A stretch of DNA of 64,000 nt. Source: Permianibacter aggregans. GTDB taxonomy: Bacteria; Pseudomonadota; Gammaproteobacteria; Enterobacterales; Permianibacteraceae. Below the pieces are notes generated by a model. The model had not been told where the DNA came from and did no database searches. It saw only the letters and a list, made by a program, of their open reading frames with translations. The translations under genes and the position numbers were made by a program. The DNA lies in contig NZ_CP037953.1 of the NCBI RefSeq assembly GCF_009756665.1, forward strand, positions 2,046,001-2,110,000, read 5' to 3'. Shown here piece after piece: positions 18,204-27,919 of this stretch. Position 1 is the first letter of the stretch, and each line of letters opens with the position of its first letter.

Positions 18204-19547
18204 ATGTCAGTTTCGCGCGAAGTGGGCGCTATTTTTATTGGCCATTGGTGGTTGCATCCGACGACCGGCGAACTGACCGATGGTGGCGAAACACGCCGGC
18301 TGGAACCGAAGATGGTTGAGCTATTGCAACTGCTGGCAGAGCAGCCGGGGAACGTCGTCTCGCGCGACGACATCATGTTGCGGCTATGGCCGCAAACGGT
18401 AGTTGGCGACGATACGCTGGCGCGCATCGTGTCGAAGCTGCGCAAAGCACTCGGTGATGACGGCAAGCAACAGCAATTCATCGAAACGCTGCCGAAACGC
18501 GGTTATCGACTGGTAGCGCCGGTGCGAACGCATCAGGAAATGCCGTTGCCCAAGACCGATTCAATCGGTATCGAATCTCCAGCCGCTGACGATACTCAAA
18601 GCGCTTTGTTCGAGCAATTCGCATCAACGGCCATCGCCGCCGATATGCGCGTGTCGCGGTGGCGAAACGTGCTGGTCACCGTGGTGTTATTGTTAGTCGC
18701 CAGCATTCTACTGTTTCGCTATTTTCCGACCTCGTCACCACCAGTAGAAAACACCAGTCAGCAAATCAGCACCCGTGCCAATGACTTTTATGCCCAGTAT
18801 TCGCGCTCCGGGAATGAAAGCGCGATTTCGCTGTTTGAGCAATTGATCGCCAGCAAACCGGACTACGCCCCTGCTTACGCCGGCCTTGCCAATGCGTTGG
18901 TGCAAAAGGTCATACGCTGGCAACGGCCAGCGCATAATCATTCTGAGCAAGCCGACTACACCAATCTCGGCGCAGCGATCGCCAATGGCCACACCCGCAC
19001 CGATGCCGCGCAAGAGTTATTGAGCCGAGCCGCACAACTGGCGCAATACGCGGTGCAACTTGAGCCCGATAATGCCGAGTCATGGAAAGCCCTCGGTTTT
19101 GTGCAAAGTGCGCGCGAACAATTTGAACCGGCGTTGGCCAGTTACCAACAGGCCATCCAACTCGACGGCAATGCCTGGGGTGCCATGATCAATATCGCGG
19201 ATGTGCTGGAAATTACCGGCCGAAATAGCGAAGCCTTACCGTACCTGGAAGCAGCCTACGAAGCGATGACACGCGTCTACCCTGATCAATCCGCACGGGT
19301 TTTGCCATGGTTTACCGAGCTGGGCGTGTTGATTGGCGACCGACACCGCAGCCGTGGTGATGTCGCCAAAGCGGAGTTCTGGTATCGCCGCGTACTCGAT
19401 CAAATGCCGCTACATGCCGAGGCCACACGGCGCATGGCTGAGTTGCGCTGGCAAGCCGGCGATCATGACGGTGCTCGGAAACTTTGCGAAGAATTGAGCA
19501 AGCGGTTGGGCGGCGGACAAAGTTGCGAGTTACCTACGCAACCTTAG
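18204..19547 (+). CDS. CadC/ToxR-like membrane-anchored winged-helix regulator with TPR domain
   Basis: Residues 10-105 form an OmpR/PhoB-type winged helix (VSRDDIMLRLWPQTVVGDDT, then KLRKALGDD and LPKRGYRLVAPV). A linker and one membrane segment (about 155-174, VLVTVVLLLVASILLF) follow, then a periplasmic part with TPR-like helices (about 190-440). This is the one-component architecture of CadC/ToxR proteins: the sensor lies outside the membrane and the DNA-binding domain inside. The signal is unknown. It is divergent from the S41 peptidase and convergent with the methyltransferase downstream. Confidence 0.85.
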   Translation: MSVSREVGAIFIGHWWLHPTTGELTDGGETRRLEPKMVELLQLLAEQPGNVVSRDDIMLRLWPQTVVGDDTLARIVSKLRKALGDDGKQQQFIETLPKRGYRLVAPVRTHQEMPLPKTDSIGIESPAADDTQSALFEQFASTAIAADMRVSRWRNVLVTVVLLLVASILLFRYFPTSSPPVENTSQQISTRANDFYAQYSRSGNESAISLFEQLIASKPDYAPAYAGLANALVQKVIRWQRPAHNHSEQADYTNLGAAIANGHTRTDAAQELLSRAAQLAQYAVQLEPDNAESWKALGFVQSAREQFEPALASYQQAIQLDGNAWGAMINIADVLEITGRNSEALPYLEAAYEAMTRVYPDQSARVLPWFTELGVLIGDRHRSRGDVAKAEFWYRRVLDQMPLHAEATRRMAELRWQAGDHDGARKLCEELSKRLGGGQSCELPTQP

Positions 19548-19583
19548 ATCCTGCCACCCAAATATGCCTTTGCTCTCAGCACC

Positions 19584-19615
19584 ATTTCTCCTCCCTACAA
19601 ACAGGGAGGAGAAAT
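19584..19615. terminator. Bidirectional hairpin terminator between convergent genes
   Basis: A perfect 13-bp inverted repeat (atttctcctccct / agggaggagaaat) with a 6-base loop lies between the plus-strand CadC-like gene and the minus-strand methyltransferase. There is no long T-tract, so termination efficiency is uncertain, but the position is right for both genes. Confidence 0.6.
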
Positions 19616-19620
19616 CCTGA

Positions 19621-20433
19621 CTACACGCCAACACTGACCAACAAGAACGTAGCATCAATGGTCGTTGCATCATCACGACCGCTTTTGTTCTGGCTGACGA
19701 ACAAGGTTTTTAGCTCGTCTGCCAGCTCGCGGTCACGGCCATTTTTTTCCGCTGCTTCAAACGCATTCATCGTCGGACCGTAAAACATTTTGAACCGATT
19801 CATGAACGCCGGCGGCGCTATCGGCACATCGAACGTAAAGGTTTCACGGGTATAAGTGATCTGTTGTGGCTGCACACCGGCTTCGCCAAAACGTTGTGCA
19901 ACGTTATCGGGAATACCCCAGGTCATCGGGCTGATGAATCCTTCGGGTGGTGGTGGCGTGTAGGCCGAGCTGATGCGCAGAATTTGCGCGACCAGGGTTG
20001 GGTCATTGGGAATCCAGTTGCCCATGATCACCTTTCCGCCATTTTTCGTTACCCGCACCAGTTCGCGAGCAACCTCAAAGGGCTTGGGTGCAAACATCGC
20101 ACCGAAAATCGACATCGTGACATCGAACTCACCATCAGCGATTGCTTGCAGATTGCAGGCGTCGCCTTCAACAAAACGGCAGTTGCTGAGCTTCTCCGCT
20201 TGCGCACGGCGATTGCCGGCGGTCACCAGATTACGCGCAATATCCACACCGAGCACGTCGGCGCCGAGACGCGCGGCCGGAATCGCTGTCGTGCCATCAC
20301 CGCAACCGACATCCAATACTTTCATGCCCTTTTTGATGCCTATTCGATGCACCAATTGCTCGCCGCTTTGCCGCATGGTTTCGGCAATACGGGTAAAGTC
20401 TCCCTTTTCCCACAAAACTTGATTGGCATTCAT
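19621..20433 (-). CDS. Class I SAM-dependent methyltransferase
   Basis: The 270-residue protein has the glycine-rich SAM-binding motif VLDVGCGDGTTAIP at about 39-52, an acidic residue after strand 2 (VLGVDIARN), and the later motifs FDVTMSIFGAMFAPKP and LVRVTKNGGKVIMGNW. These place it with ubiE/Methyltransf_11-type small-molecule methyltransferases. No signal peptide or membrane segment, so it is cytoplasmic. The substrate cannot be predicted. No neighbour suggests a pathway. Confidence 0.82.
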   Translation of the reverse strand: MNANQVLWEKGDFTRIAETMRQSGEQLVHRIGIKKGMKVLDVGCGDGTTAIPAARLGADVLGVDIARNLVTAGNRRAQAEKLSNCRFVEGDACNLQAIADGEFDVTMSIFGAMFAPKPFEVARELVRVTKNGGKVIMGNWIPNDPTLVAQILRISSAYTPPPPEGFISPMTWGIPDNVAQRFGEAGVQPQQITYTRETFTFDVPIAPPAFMNRFKMFYGPTMNAFEAAEKNGRDRELADELKTLFVSQNKSGRDDATTIDATFLLVSVGV

Positions 20434-20633
20434 GGCAATCTCCTTGTTATGCCCGTTATTTCCTACTCGTACGCCACAATCGAGTTTGCGCTACCCAGCG
20501 CGGGCGCCACTCTACTCCGGCTATTCGGTGTTTTGCCAGCGGCGCTTTAGAACATTTTCTTTGGAGGGTTATGGGCCGGTGGACGCCTATCTGGAGGGGC
20601 ATTTCTCTGGCTGTGACAATTGGTTCAGTGGCG

Positions 20634-21113
20634 CTACTTTATCGCCGCCACTAAACCTCCGCTCAGTTGAACCAGTAGTTCCCCGGTTAAGCGGAACACG
20701 GAGTTGGGTGTGCCGGCAGCGGCCCATATGTCGCCCAATCGCAAAATGTCTTCATCAACAATGGTTATCGGCTTTTCGATGTGACCGATGGGCGGCACAC
20801 CGCCAATGACAAATCCGGTTTTTTCACGAACGAACGCGGCATCCGCTTTTGCCAACGGCTCACCAATCAGGGCGCTCACTTTGTTTTCATTGATTCGATT
20901 TATGCCACTGGCAACCACCAGTACCGCTTTGCCGGTAACCGCCCCTCGAAAGATGATGGATTTGGCGATCTGGGCAACCGTACACCCGATCGCTTGCGCT
21001 GCCTCTGCGGCGGTTCGCGTCGACGCCGGTAATTCAATGACGGCTGTTTCGACGTGATTAGCGTTCAACACATCCCGGATTTTTTGCGCGCTGCGGCTCA
21101 GCTCGATATTCAT
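20634..21113 (-). CDS. YbaK/EbsC-type aminoacyl-tRNA deacylase
   Basis: The protein matches the YbaK/ProX editing fold: an N-terminal helix, TAAEAAQAIGCTVAQIAKSI, VLVVASGINRIN, and GFVIGGVPPIGH, the loop typical of the family. Members hydrolyse mischarged aminoacyl-tRNA, such as Cys-tRNA-Pro or Ala-tRNA-Pro. The longest frame reaches 21149, but GGAG six bases before the ATG at 21113 supports a 159-residue protein starting MNIELSRSAQ. It appears monocistronic. Confidence 0.8.
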   Translation of the reverse strand: MNIELSRSAQKIRDVLNANHVETAVIELPASTRTAAEAAQAIGCTVAQIAKSIIFRGAVTGKAVLVVASGINRINENKVSALIGEPLAKADAAFVREKTGFVIGGVPPIGHIEKPITIVDEDILRLGDIWAAAGTPNSVFRLTGELLVQLSGGLVAAIK

Positions 21114-21198
21114 TGTCATCTCCACTCCCAACGAAAGCTTTTCGCTCAACTACACTTACGTCTCAATTCTAGTGATACCTGTCTGATACAGACTATCT

Positions 21199-22308
21199 TC
21201 ACGGCTCTCGTTGCAAGCTAGCGAAAAATAATGGCAATCGCTCAGGATCTCGAAACCACAGAGCCTTTTTTTCATCAAGGCCGCGCATCAACGCCTCAAA
21301 GCGAGCTTCTTGATCGCTATCGTCGATCAACCGGATAGCAAAACCCAGTACCTGTTCCGGATACTGACGCAACATCTGCGCGTAGACTTCCGGGTCTTGC
21401 TCGCCACTGTCGCCAACCAGAATAAACTGTCGACCCGAGAAGCGCTGTAGAAGGGCTTCAATTTGCTGCGGCTTGGTTTCTTCACCGGATTTGAACAGAT
21501 TGAAAAAATCGGAGTCTCTGAAGCGTAGATACTTCAAGGAATAACTCGCGTCAGGAAAGTTGACGTGCTCGCGGAACGCTTCCAATACTGGATAGAGCTG
21601 CCAAGGACTTGATGACACGAAATGAAGTTGTACGCCGTTTTGCGCCAACCGCTGATAGGCTGCTGGCATGCCAGGCACTGCACGGAATGGTTGATAGAAC
21701 GTGTTGTCCAACAAGCGCTCTCGATGGGTAACCTCAGTGATTTTCACGGTGTCGTCAATGTCGCTGATTAGCGAAAAGCCATTGTGCGAGAGCAAGCGGA
21801 CGCGACCGGTGACCTGCTGAGTATCTTCGGGTGACAACAGCAGCTGATAATGCAGGTAGCCAGCGTCTGCACAAACAGAAGCGACATCTGCCGAGATCGA
21901 CAACATCGTATGAGTGTGCCCATTCGGCTCTGACTCATTCAGCGCAAATTTCTCACCGCACAAGCGAATCCATAACCGTTTGCCGCGCTCATTGTCGGCA
22001 AGCAGCAAATCAACTCTCTCGGAAAAGATTGGTTCGGATTCGGCCGTCAGCAAGAGCTCAAACTTTTGCTCCAGCACTTCCGCAGCCGCATGTTTTCGCA
22101 CCACGCTTTGCTCGACTTCGTACACCCAGCCATGAATCGGTACCTGCCACTGCCCGGCTTTTTCATCGAAACTGGCATCGGTGGGAAAGAACACCGCCGT
22201 CTCATCGACTTTCAACGAAAACGAAACCGGTTCAGCCGAGTTGGCACTTGTGGTCCCAAGAGAAAATAAAGCCATTGCAACTGCCCATGGCTTAGGGGGT
22301 TGATTCAT
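21199..22308 (-). CDS. App1-like (DUF2183) phosphatidate phosphatase family protein, exported
   Basis: The C-terminal half carries the HAD-type catalytic motif ISDIDDTVKITEV, a later FVSSSPWQLYP segment, and FILVGDSGEQDPEVYAQ. These are the hallmarks of the DUF2183/App1 domain, known in yeast as an Mg-dependent phosphatidate phosphatase. I place the start at 22308 (MNQPPKPWAVAMALF), with AAGG nine bases upstream. This gives a signal peptide ending near SANSAEP and a periplasmic protein. The ATG at 22341 adds 11 charged residues. The DUF2200 gene ends 38 bp upstream, so the two are probably co-transcribed. Confidence 0.8.
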   Translation of the reverse strand: MNQPPKPWAVAMALFSLGTTSANSAEPVSFSLKVDETAVFFPTDASFDEKAGQWQVPIHGWVYEVEQSVVRKHAAAEVLEQKFELLLTAESEPIFSERVDLLLADNERGKRLWIRLCGEKFALNESEPNGHTHTMLSISADVASVCADAGYLHYQLLLSPEDTQQVTGRVRLLSHNGFSLISDIDDTVKITEVTHRERLLDNTFYQPFRAVPGMPAAYQRLAQNGVQLHFVSSSPWQLYPVLEAFREHVNFPDASYSLKYLRFRDSDFFNLFKSGEETKPQQIEALLQRFSGRQFILVGDSGEQDPEVYAQMLRQYPEQVLGFAIRLIDDSDQEARFEALMRGLDEKKALWFRDPERLPLFFASLQREP

Positions 22309-22346
22309 CTTCTTCTGCCTTGTGCTTTCGACGCGCGCCATGGAAG

Positions 22347-22700
22347 CTAGCGCCGGATGATTTTTTCCATTGCCTTGCCCTTCGCCAGTTCATCGATCAG
22401 CTTGTCCAGGTAACGAATTTTTTGCATCAGCGGATCAGCGACTTCCTCCACACGCACGCCGCAAACCACGCCTTTGATTAGCTTGCTGTCGGCATTGAAC
22501 GCAGGCGATTCCGCAAAGAAGGTGGCAAAATCAACTTGTCTCTCCAGCTGCCGATGCAACCCGTTCTGATCATATCCAGTTAACCAAGCAATTAATTGAT
22601 CAACTTCTGCTTGAGTTCGGCCTTTCCGCTCCGCTTTTTGTACATACATCGGGTACACCTTCGAGAACGGCGTCGTGAAAATGCGATGTGTGGTCTCCAC
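22347..22700 (-). CDS. DUF2200 family protein
   Basis: The 117-residue protein has the DUF2200 signature along its whole length: [58 protein letters not shown] and [20 protein letters not shown]. The function of the family is unknown. The start is decided by sequence: GTG at 22700 sits five bases after a perfect AGGAGG and right before the conserved domain. An upstream ATG at 22763 would add residues with no family match. It lies just upstream of the App1-like gene in the same direction. Confidence 0.8.
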   Translation of the reverse strand: METTHRIFTTPFSKVYPMYVQKAERKGRTQAEVDQLIAWLTGYDQNGLHRQLERQVDFATFFAESPAFNADSKLIKGVVCGVRVEEVADPLMQKIRYLDKLIDELAKGKAMEKIIRR

Positions 22701-23144
22701 GATTTCCTCCTGATATTCAGCGATGACAGCCAGAAATAGCCAAGGCGTTGTCCGGATGAGCAAACTTTCGTTGTCAAAAGTTCAGGCTAAGATTTTGGTA
22801 TCTTACGTCAATAGTGCAATCTACTGGCGGCTCTTATTATCGCGTTGTTGACGTGAAAAGCAGCCTGCGCATTGGGATGCACATTTGTGTTGTAGTTACC
22901 AGTTGGAATACGCCAATTACCGCCTGCTGCCCACCTGCCGTACCAGCTCGAGCATGCCAAACACTATCTATATGGTGCGCGTTCAAAAGCCCCAACATAA
23001 CTATGCTGGGGTGCGCAATTCATCTTTACGAACTCTTCGGCGATGCCATCTCTGCTTTGCTCAGTCAAGTGATCGTTCCGCAACCTGATGCTATCAGCAA
23101 AATAAATGGGTGATAGGCATTAGTGCGCATATCACCCCGCTTTA
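22701..23144. other. Intergenic, no supported gene
   Basis: This 444-bp gap should hold the promoter of the DUF2200 gene and the end of the PI-PLC transcript. Short open frames exist on both strands (one plus-strand frame of 99 codons) but lack family features or ribosome-binding sites. A minus-strand stretch around 22,880-22,960 reads like protein (WYGRWAAGGNWRIPTG), but it is bounded by stops. It may be a decayed coding remnant. Confidence 0.4.
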
Positions 23145-24341
23145 TTATCGGCCTTCTACCTTCCACACACCTTCTTGCTGCCCGTCGTCGTGGTTCAGCC
23201 AAACGTTCTGAACACCTGCGACTTCTTTGACGAGTTTCAAGGCATGATTCGACTGCGCGTTGGTTGGCACGGCAAAGTCAAACATATTGCCTAATGCTGA
23301 ACAGGCTGCTGCGCCGTTTTGCCACTGCCCTTGTTGCGTTGTGATCTGCCATGCCCCCGTTGCACGATGCTTACAGGCGTAAGGATAGTAGCTGTGGCAC
23401 GTTGCGTCATTCCAGCGGCCATTGCTCCACTGCATTGCGCAATCTTCATTACCGGCGTTATTCGGTTCACCGTTATCCCAACTCCACACGGCGGCAGTGA
23501 GTCGGCCATCGGACGTCACCATATTGTCAAGGTTGACGATATTGGCGCCTTCACGAAAGAACGTAGAGACATCATTGGCGCTGATGTATTTCGTGCTGCC
23601 TCCCTCAATGACGTTTTTGATGGTGCCGAGCGCCGTCCGGTCTTCCCAGATTCGGCCAATATCGCCTAGACCGGTAAACGCCGTTTGCTTCCAAGCGGTG
23701 TTGCTGCTGCAACCACCGTCGCCCCACAGCAGCACCCGTTTTCCGGCTTTGAGCACCGTGTCTTTGCTCAAGGTATTGGGGATACTTTGGCAGCCATTGC
23801 TTTTGAAAGTCTTGTCACCGAAACGCGCGTTGATCTGATCAAACGCTTCCTGGTAGCGGCCGGACATATGATCTTCGATGTAAAGAATCAGTACTTGATC
23901 GTTGCTGTCTGCACTGTTTAGCCAAGCTTTGATCTCGTCCAATCCTTCGGTCAGGTATTTGTCATTGGGACTGCAAACGCCATGACACATCAGCAACCGC
24001 TTCGGCCAGGAAAACAAACTCTCCATTTTCGTGGTCCAGTGCACATCGATCTCGATGAATCTGGCGCCCATCCGTAACTGGTCACGAATGCTGTACTTTT
24101 GCTGTGGGTCCAGATAACGACAACCAACAGAGAAGTTGCAGCTTCGGTAAGCTTCCGAGTTGTAAGAATTATGCGTACCCGGAATATTGTTGTCGGCCAT
24201 CGGCGCAAATCGATCCAGCAAACGCTGTTTGGCGAGTGCCTGCCCGACCCAGCTCTGATTGAAATCATCGATACCATCGGCAAAAACCGTTGCCTGCAGA
24301 CAGCAGCTCAATGCAGCCAGCCATAGTGACTTCAGCTTCAT
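23145..24341 (-). CDS. Secreted PI-PLC X-domain protein with C-type lectin-like domain
   Basis: A perfect AGGAGG five bases before the ATG at 24341 gives a 398-residue protein with signal peptide MKLKSLWLAALSCCLQATVF. The X domain of phosphatidylinositol-specific phospholipase C follows. Its two histidines are in NIPGTHNSYN and LMCHGVC, with FIEIDVHW between them. The C-terminal third has C-type lectin marks: EPNNAGNEDCA, then WNDATC and YPYACKH (EPN and WND being the Ca/sugar-binding motifs). A second, partial lectin-like segment ends VWLNHDDGQQEGVW. It may act as an extracellular lipase that targets glycans. The pairing in a bacterium is unusual. Confidence 0.8.
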   Translation of the reverse strand: MKLKSLWLAALSCCLQATVFADGIDDFNQSWVGQALAKQRLLDRFAPMADNNIPGTHNSYNSEAYRSCNFSVGCRYLDPQQKYSIRDQLRMGARFIEIDVHWTTKMESLFSWPKRLLMCHGVCSPNDKYLTEGLDEIKAWLNSADSNDQVLILYIEDHMSGRYQEAFDQINARFGDKTFKSNGCQSIPNTLSKDTVLKAGKRVLLWGDGGCSSNTAWKQTAFTGLGDIGRIWEDRTALGTIKNVIEGGSTKYISANDVSTFFREGANIVNLDNMVTSDGRLTAAVWSWDNGEPNNAGNEDCAMQWSNGRWNDATCHSYYPYACKHRATGAWQITTQQGQWQNGAAACSALGNMFDFAVPTNAQSNHALKLVKEVAGVQNVWLNHDDGQQEGVWKVEGR

Positions 24342-24531
24342 ACGTCCCTCCTGATTACGGTAGTGTTTTGATTCCACGTCGTGTGATTCGGTCGGAGAAG
24401 AAAACGTCGATGCCAGTCCGAATCTAAGCCGATTGTGAGCGACGACATGAAGCTCAAGCCACGTTTCTTTGTAGCGTTATGTGTCAAGTTTGTAGCGAAC
24501 TTGGTGCGTAAAGCATGCGATGCGGTGCACG

Positions 24532-25671
24532 CTACGGCACGCTTGCGGAGCTCGCCTCTTTCGCGCGCAGAAGCTGATTGATGTTTTCGAATAGCTGATA
24601 GATATATGGCCGGTCTGTCTCTTCTCCACGCCAAAGAAACCATCCTTGCGCCAGCAGATGCGTGCCGGTGTTGCGACGGTTAATCAGTACGAGACGAGTT
24701 TCCGGGTCGATGATGATGTATTGACCACCCCAGCCATCTGCGCAAATCAGGCGACGACCATGTTGATAACGGGTCCACCACAGATAGCCATAGCCGTCGA
24801 AAAACCCGCCGCCAAAAAGTTTCTTCGCATCGGTTTCGGCCGATGAATGCGCGGTGGTCATTTCCCGAATCCAGTTCGCCGACACCAGTCGTTTGCCTTG
24901 ATAAACCCCATCGTTCGCCACCAGCAGCGCCACACGAGTCAGGTCGTCGGCACTCATGTAAATGACGTACTGCTTAACGCTGGAGCCGTCAATGTTGTCC
25001 CAATCGACATCGTTGCCGGTAAAGTGTTGCATGCCAAGCGGTTTGGCCAACCACTCCACGATGATTTCGCCAAGTGGCATACCCGCCTTGCGCTCGAGAA
25101 TTTCACCCAAGGCATTGAAGCCCCAATTATTGTAGAAAAATGATTCACCCGGTTTGGACGAATGGCGCTGTGGCCGCTGCCAGTTCTGGCCGGAGGCATC
25201 GATGTAAATGCCCGAGCGGGACGTCAGTAAATCTCTGATCGTCGCTTGTTTCTCGATGGATGTCAGCGGGGTTTCCAAGTCGTCATAACCCAGCCCTTCG
25301 AGGGTATCGCCCAGATTCAGCAGTCCTTTTTCAATAGCAATGCCGTAAAGCACTGCCATGATGCTCTTGCGAACGGAATGGGTATTGATCTTCTCGACGG
25401 TTTGTCCGGCTCGATAAATCAGTTGCTCGTCTTGAACAATAATCAACGCATCAGACCGATGCTCCTCGGCATGCCTGGTTAACTCAAGCACTTCGGGAGC
25501 ATTCCAGTATGGCGATCTTGGCAGTTCTTCGATGCCAGGCGGTGCTACGCTTGTCGCACAGCCCAACATAAGCCCCAACGACCATGCCGAGCAGATTGTC
25601 ATACGGTTAAGAATTGAGTGGGAGAACTGGGTTTTCACGGTTTGAGCCTTCATCGAAACAGGAATGCTCAT
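24532..25671 (-). CDS. Class C beta-lactamase-like serine hydrolase, probable lipoprotein
   Basis: The motifs of the serine beta-lactamase/esterase superfamily are present in order: SVRK (SxxK), YNN (YxN, within FFYNNWGFN) and GWGGQY (replacing HxG/KTG). This suits an esterase, D-aminopeptidase or similar hydrolase rather than a true beta-lactamase. The segment ending LGLMLGCATS looks like a lipobox, suggesting an outer- or inner-membrane lipoprotein. The start is uncertain: candidates are ATG at 25671, 25653 and further in, none with a clear ribosome-binding site. The frame itself reaches 25809. It lies downstream of the AraC-type gene on the same strand. Confidence 0.78.
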   Translation of the reverse strand: MSIPVSMKAQTVKTQFSHSILNRMTICSAWSLGLMLGCATSVAPPGIEELPRSPYWNAPEVLELTRHAEEHRSDALIIVQDEQLIYRAGQTVEKINTHSVRKSIMAVLYGIAIEKGLLNLGDTLEGLGYDDLETPLTSIEKQATIRDLLTSRSGIYIDASGQNWQRPQRHSSKPGESFFYNNWGFNALGEILERKAGMPLGEIIVEWLAKPLGMQHFTGNDVDWDNIDGSSVKQYVIYMSADDLTRVALLVANDGVYQGKRLVSANWIREMTTAHSSAETDAKKLFGGGFFDGYGYLWWTRYQHGRRLICADGWGGQYIIIDPETRLVLINRRNTGTHLLAQGWFLWRGEETDRPYIYQLFENINQLLRAKEASSASVP

Positions 25672-25880
25672 GCTCAAGCAAAACCCGCGGAAGCTCCTCT
25701 CATTCGAAAAATGGATGCTCTCAGAAAAAGTGGGAGTGCGTTTTCCGCTAAGGACTGGCTGTCCAAGGTAGACGCTGATTAAGTCATTCGGCGGATCATA
25801 CCCGCGCAAGCCAGTATCCAGACCCTTTGAAAGTTAATGGCGTCCCGACCACGCAAATATGACGTCTTGGCAACCGAGAC

Positions 25881-27008
25881 TCAATCAGAACTATGCTCAG
25901 CGCGCTCGCGGAAAGCCGTTGGCGACAGACCGGTGGCCGCCTTGAACACTCGATAAAAGCTCGACTCCGAATTAAAGCCACTTTCCATTGCAATCGCCAG
26001 AATCGATACCTTGGCGTAATCGGCGTCGTTCAGCTTCTGCTTTACCGCCTCGATGCGGAAATCGTTGACGTAGCCTCGGAAGTTTTTGCCCGAACCGTCC
26101 TTGATCATTTTGGATGCTTCCAACGCCGTTAAACCCAGGCGCTCGGCGATGTCGTTCAGGTTGAGATCGGGTTCGGTGAACAGCTGTTCGCTCTGCATCA
26201 ATGCCTGTAGCTGCTGAAAACTGGCGTTTACCTCCGACTCGGCTAACTCAGGTCTGCTTGGCTCGGCTGGCACTGGCGCAAACTGCGGCAAATCCTTCAG
26301 CCGAAAACCGATGATCCCAGCAAGGTAAACCAGCGCGACATAGAAAACGTTTGTTGCCTGACTGACATAGCTGCGATCGTCCAGGCTCAGCATGTCATGA
26401 GCGATAAAACTGATCAGATTCACGGCCGCCGTCATCAGTGCCAGCGCCATGATGATCTTCAAGAATCGCAATAGCGCGGCGAATCGCTCCGGCACCCAGT
26501 TCGCAATACGGTTGTGATACCGACTAACTCGTAGCCAGATCAACGCCGCCAGCAACAGGTTCAAACCGACTGTCAGCTGATCCTCAATCTGTTTGATCAG
26601 CGCGTAATGCCAGCGCCCCGCCACGGCATCCATCAGTTCGACACTCTGCTGCCCGATGCTCGCGAGGTAAACCGAAACCGAATACGCCATGAACAGCGCC
26701 CATGGCAAAAGCCAGGCAAAAGCACGTCGAATCAATGCCGTCGGTGCCGCCGTGAGTGAAAGGGCGTACAAATAGAACAGCGGCATAATCGCCAAGTCGA
26801 CACTCAACGGCAGGCGCCGCAGCAAGGGCTCAGCCTCCAGACCGACAATGTGCGTCCACAGCCGCAGCAATGTCAGCGACAACGCCAACACACCTAGCGC
26901 CAGCCAATGCGTGCCATTCTTGCGGCCCGCGTAGAGCAGCAGACCAACACCGGTTATGCCGCCCTGGATCACGCCCAGCAAAAGCAAGGTACTCATTACC
27001 GTCGGCAT
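25881..27008 (-). CDS. AraC-family regulator with membrane-embedded N-terminal half
   Basis: The first 230 residues hold about six or seven hydrophobic segments (for example STLLLLGVIQGGITGVGLLL, ALMTAAVNLISFIAH and VFYVALVYLAGIIGF). The last 110 residues are an AraC/XylS double helix-turn-helix, with LNDIAERLGLTALEASKMI, YVNDFRIEAVKQKL, then SILAIAMESGFNSESSFYRVFK and TGLSPTAFR. Membrane-embedded AraC regulators probably sense an extracellular or membrane signal; no ligand can be inferred. The downstream serine hydrolase is a plausible target or operon partner. Confidence 0.85.
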   Translation of the reverse strand: MPTVMSTLLLLGVIQGGITGVGLLLYAGRKNGTHWLALGVLALSLTLLRLWTHIVGLEAEPLLRRLPLSVDLAIMPLFYLYALSLTAAPTALIRRAFAWLLPWALFMAYSVSVYLASIGQQSVELMDAVAGRWHYALIKQIEDQLTVGLNLLLAALIWLRVSRYHNRIANWVPERFAALLRFLKIIMALALMTAAVNLISFIAHDMLSLDDRSYVSQATNVFYVALVYLAGIIGFRLKDLPQFAPVPAEPSRPELAESEVNASFQQLQALMQSEQLFTEPDLNLNDIAERLGLTALEASKMIKDGSGKNFRGYVNDFRIEAVKQKLNDADYAKVSILAIAMESGFNSESSFYRVFKAATGLSPTAFRERAEHSSD

Positions 27009-27178
27009 TCTGTGTGGTTTTCCTCGATTATCGTTGCGAGAAGCGCAGTGGGGTTTTTATCAGACTGGAAAGCCGATAGCCAATCCTGGCTCGAGGGCTT
27101 GTTGGCTCTAGCCCTTGTTCTAATTGTTTGCCTAGGTGATTACAACTGGTTCATGGCAACACACCGCCCGAACCGTCG

Positions 27179-27919
27179 TTAAGGAACTGCAACCTGAGCA
27201 TCGATGGCGGCATCGATTTTTTCTATCGTTGTATCGGATACCTTTCTGCTACACATCAGGTGGCGGTACTCACCGGGTTCCGCATCGGCCAGTTGCACGC
27301 GCTGCAAACCGGTCACCACATGTGGGCGTTCACGCTCAAACCAATCCGCTTCTTCGGCCGTGGCGAACACCAGATCGGCATGGCCCATTTGGACATGACG
27401 CAACATATCGACGGTATCACTGGTGAGAACAACGCGAGTAATGGGAGCGGTTTGCAAAAGCCGATCGATGTAGGCACCGTAAGTAAAGCGGTCTTTGATC
27501 ACCACACGCAATCCGTTTTGACTTAGCAAATGCGCCAATCGTACTGGTGCCTCAACGGTAAGCCCGCGGCGAAGATAAGCCTCGGTAGGACGGTCGCGAT
27601 ACAGTGGCTTGCTGTACTTCGCCCACACTTCGCGCTCTGGCAAACGAAACCATCCTACAGCGCATGCGGGTTCGGTGTTTTTCTCCAACGCCATCAACTG
27701 CCGGTTGGTGGACAGTTCACGCCATTCGAAAGCGATGCCGGCGCTTTGCAACACTTGAGTGGCGACGGAGGCCGTCAAGCCCACTATCTTGCCTTCGTGG
27801 TCGCGTTGCAGATAGGGCGGCCGGTCATAGAACAATAAGACAAGCGGAGGGCTCGTCTCCGCTGCTGCGGCTGTCAAACCAAACAACAGGCCGACCCAAC
27901 CCAGCCGCACAGATGTCAT
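27179..27919 (-). CDS. Periplasmic solute-binding protein (SBP_bac_3-like)
   Basis: The 246-residue protein has a signal peptide (to about AAAAETS). The two-lobed pattern of family 3 solute-binding proteins follows: PPYLQRDHEGKIVGLTASV near the start, CAVGWFRLPEREVWAKYSKP, then GLRVVIKDRFTYGAYID and HADLVFATAEEADW. No permease or ATPase gene is adjacent. It may be an orphan sensor or binding protein, as in other gammaproteobacteria, rather than part of an ABC transporter. The ligand is unknown; amino acids are usual for the family. Confidence 0.8.
   Translation of the reverse strand: MTSVRLGWVGLLFGLTAAAAETSPPLVLLFYDRPPYLQRDHEGKIVGLTASVATQVLQSAGIAFEWRELSTNRQLMALEKNTEPACAVGWFRLPEREVWAKYSKPLYRDRPTEAYLRRGLTVEAPVRLAHLLSQNGLRVVIKDRFTYGAYIDRLLQTAPITRVVLTSDTVDMLRHVQMGHADLVFATAEEADWFERERPHVVTGLQRVQLADAEPGEYRHLMCSRKVSDTTIEKIDAAIDAQVAVP

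Noticed and set aside
22814-23113. 99-codon plus-strand frame after the DUF2200 gene
   Set aside because: No ribosome-binding site, no family features, and composition like non-coding sequence.
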